From the NCBI GenBank assembly GCA_003864495.1, contig ML133457.1, positions 1,612,001 through 1,676,000 of the forward strand: a stretch of 64,000 nucleotides of DNA. The letters are read 5' to 3'. This DNA comes from Nemopilema nomurai (Eukaryota; Cnidaria; Scyphozoa; Rhizostomeae; Rhizostomatidae). Positions 35,901 to 47,100 of the stretch are shown piece by piece (the stretch's first letter is position 1; every line of letters starts with the position of its first letter). The notes below the pieces were generated by a model that saw nothing but the letters and a program-made list of their open reading frames with translations, searched no databases and was not told the origin of the DNA. The position numbers were made by a program, and so were the translations under genes.

Positions 35901-37711
35901 TCCCACCCATTTAACAGCGATATTTCTTGACAGCATTAATGCCCGGTACACGAACAATGAAATGGGCTTGGAAATAGCACAATCAATTACCGAGGCGCAC
36001 TTAAGTTAGGCGGGATAAGGCGGAGAATTGGAAAGCTTCATATGTTATTAGTAATAAGTAGCAATGGATTTTATACATGGCGCGCCGTGACTAATACCCG
36101 GACTAAGGGGCTTGAGACATGTCGGATCAAATGAAACAATGCTCTTTAGAAAAAGGTTTAACGTGGTGAGAAATCAAAGGGTATCATTCAAGGCTGTCTT
36201 CGTATTCAATCCTAAACATTTGGAGCTTTAGGCGCAGAGACTGTTTGCACACCAAGGCGGTGCAATTGCTTGATACACAGCTCAGTGACAAAAATGTCTC
36301 ATAAATGTATGGCATTACTAGCAAAGACGTAAGAACGGGAACCAGGGATAGCCTTGCCAAAAACCTTCTCCGAGATCGCGGGAAGCAAATTTGACTGACA
36401 GTGTGTCTTTCTGCTTTCTTAACGCCCATCCGTCCGAAGCTAAAATCCCTTCTGACCAAGGAAACGGGGAGCTTGGTAAAATGGGGGAGGAGGCACACAA
36501 AAGAGCTGTCAACTGTGTGTGTATGTGTGCAAAAGGGTAACAGAACAAACCATTCGATGCAATTATTAAATGAATAAATACAAATAAGAATTTAATAAAA
36601 ACAGAGCTCCTGACGTAGTCGATCGTTAATCGATTACTGCAGTAGCTCGTGTGCAATTACTTCGTACAGATCGTCTGAAAAATTCAACAAAACAGATTTT
36701 AACACGAGTTAAAGGTTCTCTAACTAGAGTCCACTTGGCCAATCGATAACTGTTAAATGATTGTAGTCTGCCCTCTTTTTAAATGTAGCACATGCTTAGA
36801 GATGTTTTGCCTTTAGAGGGGCTCCCTTTATCAACAGCTGATGAGATGTCCAAACAGAGATGCCTTTTCTCCCTCTCTCCAAATCGCTTATAAACAAAAA
36901 CAGATATTGGAGGATGGTACTTCTTTCATTACTCTTGGGCGCTATCTGTAGGGGCAGTGAAAAAAGCTAATTGGGGTGGGGGATAGTGGCTATAATTCAT
37001 GTTAGCGTGTGTATTAATGCGCGTTAACCCTCTGTACCGTTTTTACCCTCTTACCCGTTTTCTGGCCTGGCGATGTACTTCAAAGCTCCCTACCATGTGT
37101 TCCATTGTAAATGTTGTTCCGCGTTTTACAGACGTCTCCTGCTAAGCTTTGTAATGGTTTCGACTTGTGTTGCATGGAAGGATAGAGTAACCGATTCGGC
37201 GTTTGAATGGCACGGCAGTCTGCAAATAAAGCTTTGTCTAAATATTAGTTAAATGCCATAGAGCCTTTATTGTTATTGGAAACTATCGGTTTAGCTTGCC
37301 AAACTTTCGCAAAGATGATTCAGCACACAACCGTGGACCTCTTAGCCGTTCCATAGCTTTGCTTCTTGGAGACCTTATGACACATTGGTTTAATGTTTTA
37401 TTGATTGATGGTTTGTTCACATATCAGTGAGGAAAAGGATCACTTTTAGCTCATTATGCGAAATTCGACAGCGTCTGTCGTTGACTCGCTCTCTGCCTGC
37501 AGCGATCCTCGTACGGCTTAACATTTTCGCAGCTTTATCTGGAAAAGGGCAGCCCAGTTGAGATGAGATATTTATGAGCATTCCTTGGCTAGTGCACTTT
37601 TTCTAAAAACGTGGCCCGCTCGTGTCATCAATAGCATTGGAAGCGGCATTATCACGCGTGAGTTCCTGGATTCATATCAGAAGCCATTCGAGTTCACTTC
37701 AATCGCAGACG
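29901..37711. other. Intergenic, no gene seen (7.8 kb)
   Basis: No segment here combines coding character with splice sites on either strand. Long frames such as the reverse-strand one near 36.2-36.7 kb lack recognisable motifs and consist of ordinary AT-rich DNA. The part near 37 kb presumably holds the promoter and 5' untranslated sequence of the Frizzled/lectin gene. A C-homopolymer of about 15 bases lies near 35320-35334. No mobile-element protein is seen. Confidence 0.45.
31358..31447. repeat. GC-rich 23-bp tandem repeat
   Basis: CAGCCGCGCGG recurs at 31378, 31401 and 31424, exactly 23 bp apart, separated by (A/G)TCT-rich spacers. Partial copies lie at each end (GCGCGCGG near 31361; CCCCGCGTG near 31444). 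The block is strikingly CpG-rich against AT-rich surroundings. Confidence 0.8.
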
Positions 37712-38153
37712 ATGATCTTGGCAGCATTCTTTGTGTTGCTCGTTGGCGCTGTTGACGCCGCGCGGTTCGGTGACCGCGGGAACTGCCAACTGGTGAAAGT
37801 ATCGCGCTGTGCTGACTTCAATTACAATTATACATTGTACCCCAATTTATTACTGCACCAGCGGCAGGACGACGCGGAGAGCGACCTGCGTCAGTACGAC
37901 TTGCTGGTCCAGAGTGAGTGCTCGCCGCATCTCCGCTTCTTCTTGTGCGTCTTATTCGTGCCGGTATGTACTGTTCTTAATAAGCCGCTGCCGCCTTGCC
38001 GCTACCTGTGCGAGCAAGTCCGTTCGGGATGTGAAACCCTGCTAAACCGGTATTATTTTCAATGGCCTGAACAGTTCATCTGCTCGAAATTTCCGCGTTC
38101 ACAGGACGACATTTGCGTCGGCAATCCGCAGCACGAAAATGGGAAAATCAAAG
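37712..38153 (+). CDS. Exon encoding signal peptide and Frizzled cysteine-rich domain
   Basis: ATG 37712 (A at -3) begins a signal peptide MILAAFFVLLVGAVDA. The next ~115 residues carry ten cysteines in the Frizzled/sFRP order, with hallmark stretches YNYTLYPNLLLH, CSPHLRFFLC, VPVCT, PPCRYLCEQVRSGC and FQWPEQFIC. One sequon (NYT) sits at the site often glycosylated in Frizzled CRDs. The exon ends AAAG/GTTGGT in phase 1. No seven-membrane region follows, so this is not a Frizzled receptor. No netrin-like domain exon was recognised, so it is not a typical sFRP. Confidence 0.9.
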
Positions 38154-41100
38154 GTTGGTGCCTAATATATTTTGTATTTCTAACAGGCAACTTGTACTTT
38201 ATAGAAGGTTTTAACGCAAAGATCTTAGTGATTACGAATTTAAAGACAATGTTGACTTTAGCATAAATTCATGAGGTAGGTGTAATCTCATCTGGTAGAC
38301 ATGCTCTAAGAACAAGAGCAAATCTTTGTCTAATGGGTGTATCGAATCGGGTATGCTTTTGTTGTACTTAAACCTGCATGGCATGGCGCATATATTGGAA
38401 GCATTCTATTGAAGGCAACCGATGCATATCCTTGGTTTCTTACTTCCCAGTAAGGAGGTCTATGAATTCGGTAGGGCTCGATAGTATGCCTTTTACAATT
38501 CATATCAGAATGAACTGTGATGTGTCTCGGAATGAGAAACAGATTGACATAAAAAATAGTAGACATAAAGATAAAAATTCCAAAAATAGAAATGAGGCAG
38601 AAATTTTAAACGTCAGAATCTTCTGTATAGGATGCGATCTCTTGGCAGCTCAAGACATGATAACGTAGCCTTCGTTAAACAATAAAGAGAACCAGATTTC
38701 TGCTGGACATCTTGGGTATCGACAAAAAAGACACCTCTAGCATTTGTGCATGCGGCAATGCGGTAACGCGTCTTTACCTTACGATGACTCCTAGGGTCAA
38801 GAGGCAGATCTGGTGCTATTTTTACCCCATTGTGATCATCCTTCCAATACATGTTATATGATGTAGGTATCAAGGTTACAGCGGTTGAATTCTGTAGAGG
38901 GAGGACTTAGCAGAAAATCCAAAGTATTACTCTTTCAAGTCTAAAGTATTGGGGATTCTGTGCTTATTGGTACCTTTAAAAGATTGTATTGATGTTCTGT
39001 CCACTTAAGGCTTTTGATTACGAGACGATTTGGTATAATAGAGCATGGTATTATCCTATGTGGAGTTGCAACGTTGAATTTGCATATGCATGGGTGTCAC
39101 CATTAAAGTGATGACCGTCCGCAACAGTGACAGATAACGCTGACCGCCGATGCAACGATTTCATTGAAGGCCCGAAAAGCCGTTTAGCCGACTGCAGTTA
39201 CATCGCTTTAAGTCAATTGATGGTGGCAGGATCCCGTTGTCTATTAACGATTTGCTTTAAAAAGATCTAAAAAAATGAGATATTTGATTGAATAAGAAAC
39301 CGGGGATATGGGTATTAGAAATGGGGTTTTTTTAGTCGTGCGACAGTGTTACGACGCCTGCCGCACCTTTGAAGCGTCCTTGCGTTGAAGCGTCCTTGCG
39401 TTGAAGCGTCCTTGCGTTTAAGAGCCGTGCATTGAAGCGTCGTGCGTTGAAGCGGTATTTTCATAGACGGCTATCCCTGGGTGGCGGGCAGCGGCACATG
39501 CAGGATATGCCGCTGGTCGTCTTTGTATTCCGGATCAGCTTCTGTTTATAAACAGGTGGTATTAATAAGTATGTTTTACCACTATTGAAAATGCCAGCTT
39601 TCAATAGGAATCGAGAAAGGTACTCCACCCTTCCAAAAGGATGCAGCACTCGATTTAATCGCCCCGAGGTGACATTCGAATGGTTCCGTTTCCAGGAAGC
39701 GACGCGGTAGAATTTAGGGCAAATGCATTTCAGTTGAGGGTACCTAGGTATTGAAGTAGGATCCATACAAGAGGTGTGCTAGACATTGCAGAATAAACAT
39801 CTAGGGAAACTAGCCATACATTTTGACTTCTCAGGGTTTTAACCACGCATTGCGTCATAAGTCTTAGAGGACTTCATATTAGCATTAAGGGAGATCTCAG
39901 GACATTAAAGAATTAATATGTCAACCATATTGATATTACGAGAAGATAAAGTTTAGCTGTCTGGTCCCTCCGAGTTTAATTGGAGTAATCAGAAGATCAG
40001 CATTGGTAATTGGAGTGGCACAACATAGCCAGGGTGCTTTTCTTGTGCTAAGTTAGAAAGAGACTGTCTGACCTAGTGGACCGTGTTTGCCTGATATTGA
40101 AGCCTATAGCTCTTAAGATCAGAACCTGTGGATGGAAGGTCACGTCATGGAAGTCCACGAGAAACCTTGGCTTCAATACTTTATCACCACTGCATTTGAT
40201 TGATCAAGGGGAAATTAGACTTGTGTTTCTTTCCTCCTTTAAGAGGTGATCTTAGAAAGAAGTAGAGTCATTTGGGGAAGTTAAACTTCACTCTCTAAGG
40301 ACGCTACCAGCTAAAACTGCTTCTAAAGGCTGTCAGCGAAATGAAGTTCGTAATAATATTGTAATATAATATAACGAGCGATGAATGGAAAAGTACTAAA
40401 TGAGACAACGGTCACAATATTGAAGCATGTGGAAAACTTGAGGAATAGATCCGGGGTTTGCTCGTGAAAGTTCATATAAAAGGGGTTCCACAAAGGAGAG
40501 TAAAGCAAGGAGTGGGGACTCAAGTTAACACTGGGGGCAGATTCTTTCATGTTGCAAAGACCATTGAAAGCTACACCACTAGGGGTAAGTGAAGTCGCAC
40601 TTAGAGAAGCATATTTCAGGATAATTGAGTTGGCTTGTTCGTGGTTCTTTTCCAGACTCAACCGAATAGACAATGGAATACGGAATAGACAAAAGCATTT
40701 TCAAGAAATTGTACTTCGTAACACAGCATCTTTATGTTGTTCCTAGACATCTCTTAGCTTTTGATCACTGTTATCCTCACGGAACCTGATTTGTTACGAA
40801 TTGTCACTGGCAGGTTTTATACGGGAAAGGGGTCCCCATGCTCCAAACAAGCACGATGAAGAGAAAAATGCTACCAAGTGCCTTAAAGAAAGATTGGTAA
40901 TATAATTATGTTATAACCATCACTAATGAAAAATCAGTTTGACTTGCGTTTGCAATGATAACCACCTTCACTCAATCCTTCTCTGTTTTTTAGGCTCTCT
41001 GTGTTCTGAGCGTCCCGATACTAGTAAACTAAACGATATCAAAGCATTTTTTGCCTGCCTAAAGGCCGTATCATGCACACCTTTTGCATTCATATTACAT

Positions 41101-44100
41101 CATAATCATTAAGCATACTTAATATTCAGCTCTAAATTACCATTTCACATTGCCGTAGTTTTAGCAGGGGTATGAAATTGGGGAAATACCCCCAACTTTA
41201 CTGCAAGGCGCTGATACGATGCAAGATTCGGCTCAGAAACAACAACAACAACACCAATTTACGTTTTTATCTTTTTCTACTAGTAGGAGTTGTAATGTCA
41301 TTCGCTCAGTTGAGAGATTTGGTGTATTTTCAAGACTATTTGCGATCTTTCGATCTACGAAGTCCCATTTTCCTACCCTTAACTTTTACTTTTCACATCT
41401 TTCTTTACCATAAATATCAAGCCAATTATTCTGAATTCTTTTACAATAGCACTCTTGCATTTCTTGCACTCGGCGTTACAACAGTAAACTTGCTCATCTA
41501 AACTCCTAAACATACTATATATTACTCTATATAATATTAAGGATGGGTTTGTTCTAAACATTAAGAAAGGGTTTTTCAGATGACACAATAAAGAGTATCC
41601 CATAGGCACCAACAAGAACACACTCATTCAGACTTCATACTCCGTTTAGAACTTTCCAGCTGGGGCATAATACACCGAGCCGGGTGCAGCTCCAGCATAA
41701 CGCGAAACACCGAATTTCCGCGCGGCACTTAAAGGTATCAGCGAGTGCACGACCTCCAGTTTGAGACAAGCGTGAATAGGACAAAATCTTTCGGCCTATG
41801 TCCGAATTTCCGCGCGGCATTAAAAGGAAGGATGTTCGGTGAGTGGACGACCTCAAGTTTGAGACGAGCGAGAAAAGGACAAACCCTCCCAAGTTCATTG
41901 ATTGGATTAGGATATCTAGGTCTAGAATTTACAGGGAGATTTGCTGGTTGTCAGTGTTTCCTTCCAAGGCAGTCACTTGCTGATCACCCTAGAGCCAACT
42001 TTGATTGGATAGGTCAGGTTGAGATTTGCTGGCGTTGGAAGGGATATCTCGGGTATTTGGAGCGTTATTAGGAGGCGTCGCTGCGGTAAAGCGCTGGTTA
42101 ATAACATCTTTAAACATTTCCAACAAGAAATGGAGACTTTGGCAAAGACCACAAAGCTCTCGTCTACGGATCAACTGTCAACTGAACAGCCAGCACAAAG
42201 GCAAACATCAGTCGTGTCATCAAAAGCAGATGTAAGGAAAAAAGAGCATTAGATGTGAATTTTCCTTGTCAGAGATGGTAAAGACGATGCTGGTAGGGGC
42301 ACAAGTCTTCAGTGAGCAATTAATCACTGCAGTTTCAAGCAATTTCAGCATCGTATTCTCTGACTTAAAATTTGTGCATCGCCTTAAAATTTCTGCGAGA
42401 AAATTGAACCACAAGCTACCAAGTTCAAGACAGGCTTCCATTTTGAACTATGGTTGGTCTTAGGATGCTGGAGAGGGCGGTGACGTCAATGGGTGCGATC
42501 ATGCCCATTCTCCGACTGAAGTCAATGCATTCTGTCGAGTGGACAATGATGTCTTTCATTCTGCAATTGGCTATTGGATTTTTCTGTCCTCTGCTGATTT
42601 TCATTAGGCCATAGAAACCAAAGTAACTTGCGCAATTCCCATTAGCAGAATCAAGTGGTTATATGTCTCAATTAGGCTTAGTTTACTTAAACTAAATAAG
42701 AATTGACATTGATAGTAGTATTAAGCTTTTTGCAACGAATTGTGGCATAGTCCCAAGTACCTTGGTTTCCTCTAATAAATTTCATAGCAATAAGTAATAA
42801 ATTAATATATCCGGAGACGATTTGGGACGCACATATGCACGTCATAGTTACCGTTAACTTCAATAAAATAAAGTCATATTTTTATTATCAAGTATGAGAT
42901 CAAACGAGATCAATGGCTTTTCATCATTCTCAAATCAATCCAGACCAAGTTTTAAATGACATCTGGTTAAAACTCCATGATTCACCACCACAGAAAGAAG
43001 TACTTGTATGGAAGAGTTGGGTTGATGGCCCTCTGTTCTTCGTACAGTGATCCACTGCTAAGGTGGTCCACTGCTAGAGGTATCCAATGCTAGAGTGGTC
43101 AATGGCTAGAGTGGTCCATTGCCAGAGTGGTCCATTGCTAGAGTGGTCCATTGCAAGAGTGGTCCATTGCAAGAGTGGTCCATTGCTGTGCTTCTTGATG
43201 AAGTTACGGATCAAGAGTCTACCTTCAGGCATACTAAAGTTGATTATGCCACTGAACTAACCACAGACCCCAACCACCAATAACCCCAACGCGTTTAACG
43301 GAACCTTGTTAGGGATTCGAGGTATGCACAGTCGAGAAACCATCAACTAAGAAATCGGTTGAGAATTCTCCACCACGAATCCCAGTATTGCAAAAACTGA
43401 TTTGACACTCGGCCCAAAAGCTCCCAATCTAGAGAACTTAAATGAGGTTTCCTGTCGATACAACAAATGGCGAGGCAGAATGGATCTTTGTTGTTTCATG
43501 GGTACGCAATATTAAACCAAACTTTCAAACCAAGACGCCTCTTAGATGCTTGGCTTGTCCGATAAAGCCACTCGCCTTGTACTTTACCGCCTAATTTTCT
43601 ACCAGGAGGGACAGTTGTGCAGGGACGTATTTGTGAGAACCCCTTTAAACAGTTTAGAATAGAACCGTACCTTTTAGGTAGCCAGTGGGTAACTTTATTG
43701 ATCGGGTTAATCGTATTTTGAAAGCAAATTGGAGGATGACATTTTTCCTACTCACAACAAGTAGATTTTCTGATGCCAAACTAACACTTCAACCAAAACC
43801 CCTAGCCCCTTTCGTTATGTTTGTCTCCCATTCATGCTTCAGTCTCCGTACTACACTTTTTGCAATTAAAATAATTGCTTGCATTAATTACCATCCAGTA
43901 ATTTTCTGCTCTTTGCATCAATTACAATAATTTGCATTCGTGCTACGGTCAGCATGAATTGTCAATTAAATTATTTGATGAAATGACATTATATAATACA
44001 TTGTAAATTGTTTGATACTTTAAGATGTGCTATTATTTGATAAATTATAAGCAAAATATGGCAAATATTGTTTCTCAAAACATCATAAAGGTAAGATAAT

Positions 44101-47100
44101 AATGATCAATGTAAGGTAAGGTAAAGGTATGGTAGCAATGATAGAGAGAACAAAGAATAGAAAGGCATAATTCGTAATTCTTAAGTAAAGTTGAAGAAAT
44201 ATTTGTCTTAACTGGAAATGATAGAAACGACGAAGCTACTTTGAAAGTAGCAGATTTTGACAATGATTTCCTATGAACAAATTGGCCATTATGTAGCAAA
44301 TTCTTTTCTCTTGACAAAAAGCATAAATGACTCAGCAGTCATCAACCATTTAGAGCCAGGCCCACGCTCCCGTCTCGGGAACCAATGGGACCGTTTCCGG
44401 TGGCACAAGACGCTGCTGAAATCTTATACGCCCCTCTTTTATACATTCTATGTCTAACCCAGCAAAAGTACCGCCAGATCCAAACTGGCACCTTCTCCAA
44501 AAGCCTCAGCTTTCGAAGTCTTTAAATAGAAACAACTGAGCAAGCCAAAGAGCGCCACAATGTAGCATTTGGCTATTTGAGAATAAAATGTCTGCCGCCC
44601 CTCTTTGGTCGACCAAAATTGAAGTATTAAATATGCATAACTTGAACGAATGTTTGTGGAGGGATTCTGATCGGAAACAGAGGGTATTGCCTCGTAAGAA
44701 GCAAGACACATACGCAGTGTTTCTATTGGTACCACTCCCTTCAACAATTGACATTGTAAAGCGTTTCACCACATAACAGGCATCATTCATTTACCGTCAT
44801 CGAGGAAACATTTTTCTTACCCCTTTCCCCTTCACACAGAGAGGTAGGTTGATAGCAGTTTAGTTGAAATTTCAACTAAGGTTTTTTCGGTATTAGAAAA
44901 TCGAAATTTCTCAGCTCTGTTTTATACACATTGTCATTCAAAAGTTATCAAAGTTAACCTTAGGAATTTCCAGGCCAAACAACATCTTCCTTTCTGAAAA
45001 GCTTCAATTAGAAGAAACTAGTATTATTCTTCGTATGAGTGCACGTGGGGTAAACTGTGGGGGTAAAATAAATTTTTCATAGCTCAGTAGATTCATTCAA
45101 TCTGCAGTGGAGTCCTTTGGTTTAACCGTTGATTTCCTCGGGGTTAAGTCTGTGTGTTGCAACGGATTCGAAAAAGCGGGTTGATTTTTTATGTGTTTTA
45201 CCCATTGTTTTCCTTTGCGACATTTTTGCTTCATTACGTCTCCATGTTAAGGAAGAGGCCGTCAACCAGGATTAAAGTATGAAAAATTCGTGTAAAACAC
45301 TTTTCATGAAAGCAACTTCCTTGCTTAGCCGTTTAAGTTACATGAGATGGATTGATTTATAAGAGACAAAGCAAGATTCTTTCTGACTGTCGTTGCCGAC
45401 CATCATCTTTGGAATTACCTACAATGCCTGCCAAAAGTCCTTGGAACACCTCATCATTTTCTCTGGTTTTTGCATTTTTCATTTCTTTGACACGCCACAA
45501 GCTGTTAATCCCCCTCCTTCCCCTAAAACAATGTTGGTAACAGAGTATAGCATCCAGTCAATCTGGGGAAAAAGTTTGGTGTAAAATTGACGCTTCGTTT
45601 AGCAGCAACACAACATTGTTCGAAGGGGGGAGGGGGATGAGTGAACGCGAGTCAAAGAATTGTCGCAAATGTGCCAACAATTTTGGCAGGCATTGTAGAT
45701 GTAACAGAGTGTGTGTTGGCTCTTCCAGACGCTCTTCCAGAGCCATAAAAGTAGTCAGTTCTTTCTGGACTACTGTCATCTCTAATGCAGATCAGGGTTT
45801 TTTGGTTGTTGATCAGGGGGAATTTAAGTTGTTGGGTAAAATGGCCAAAAAGTCACTGGTTTTGGAATCGGTGTAAGACGACGAATAGATTAGGAAAGCG
45901 GGGGAGGACACAATTGAAAAGAATGCATTGAAAGGGGAATTGCCACTGTATCATTTGGCACTATTCTCCTCCCAAGCGTCTTCGCAGCGCATTTCATTCA
46001 TAATTTCCCAAAAAGATTCAATGAAGGTGAAATGTGTCCTCTTATCCATTAACAACGTCAGTACCTCGTATGTGAAATTTGACAAGTTTTCAACATATGT
46101 AAAAACTTCGTCAATTTTGGGGCTTAGATTTTGAAGATGCTACCCTGGGTACCTGCCTCACTATGTATAAAAAAGAAAATTATTTTACATATAGTGAGTC
46201 TGGTACCCAGGGTATGAAGATGGGTAAAATTCTCATGTATTCGTTACCCAATGTTTCAGACCTTAACCTGAAGGTTCGTGTTTGAATATGTTCTGGTTTT
46301 GAAACCCGAAAACGTAATCTGGAAGTGACTTTGAAAAATGAAGACATTTCACAGACTTTTTCAATGTCCTTCGCTTTTGAAAATTTAGGCCTTGACTTAT
46401 GTAGAATCGCCTTGAAAAATCTTCTCCCAATTTCAGCATATGACCCATTGCTTTATCAAATGAATTCAATTGAATCATGCATTCATTTATTGCAGAAACT
46501 ACCAAGTCAACCACAGTCACTGAGAAAGGTAAGACAATGGTTGATTAATCATAATCAATTAATCAGCCTGCTCTGTGATGAATCGCATTGGCAATCAAAA
46601 CTTCATTCCATTGGCCAATCAATTCATGTTACAGTCCCTGCGTCAGTTTCATTGGTACCCTATTAACTGCTGAAGGATAGCACTTTTAAAGAGCTTGTTG
46701 CACTGTCCTAATCTGCAGTTAGCTAAGAAGTTACCCGGTTGCAATGTTAGTTACCCTTTATAGCAAGTCACGATAGGGTTTCAAGGAACTATTGAGATTT
46801 GTTCTGTGGTTAAACGGGTGTCTAATTTGGCTTGTCAAATGATTTGTTGGGGAGCGGTGCGCATGACTTAATGAAATGGAGAGATGGCAAAGAATAAAAT
46901 CATGAATGAATGTTGGTGCCAATCCGGGAATCTGTTAGCAAAAAACTTTAGGCCAGTAGGACTACAGGTCGGCTGATTTGATGTCTATGATACCTTACCG
47001 TGGTGCGTTGTGCTTCTAGATGGCTCCGTCGATGGGCGAGAAGGTCAACACGTGACCATCAAGTGTACCACTAAGGGGACCACAGTGCACGTGCGGAGAG

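Larger units (their letters stand above)
38154..46495 (+). other. Large intron of the Frizzled/lectin gene (8.3 kb)
   Basis: This interval separates the CRD exon from the linker exon and is several times longer than any other intron in the window. It contains tandem repeats (39368-39453, 41711-41887, 43048-43187) and a fold-back element (46132-46222). I tested exon-like stretches, for example 42128-42231, and found none with consistent phase 1 at both ends. Confidence 0.5.

Noticed and set aside
36184..36656. Reverse-strand frames of 104-112 codons in the gene-free region
   Set aside because: No recognisable motif, no supporting splice pattern, and composition like surrounding DNA.
37622..37711. 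Upstream in-frame extension of the Frizzled-CRD exon
   Set aside because: It contains no ATG; ATG 37712 is the first in frame and directly starts a signal peptide.
40994..41120. Cysteine-containing stretch after a pyrimidine-rich AG (GSLCSERPDTSKLN...)
   Set aside because: Runs into a stop with no usable donor and matches no domain.
42128..42231. Ser/Thr-rich candidate exon (METLAKTTKLSSTDQL...) between an AG and a GTAAGG donor, possible extra linker of the lectin gene
   Set aside because: Open frame would begin in phase 1 but end in phase 0, so it cannot join the phase-1 exons; other frames hit stops.
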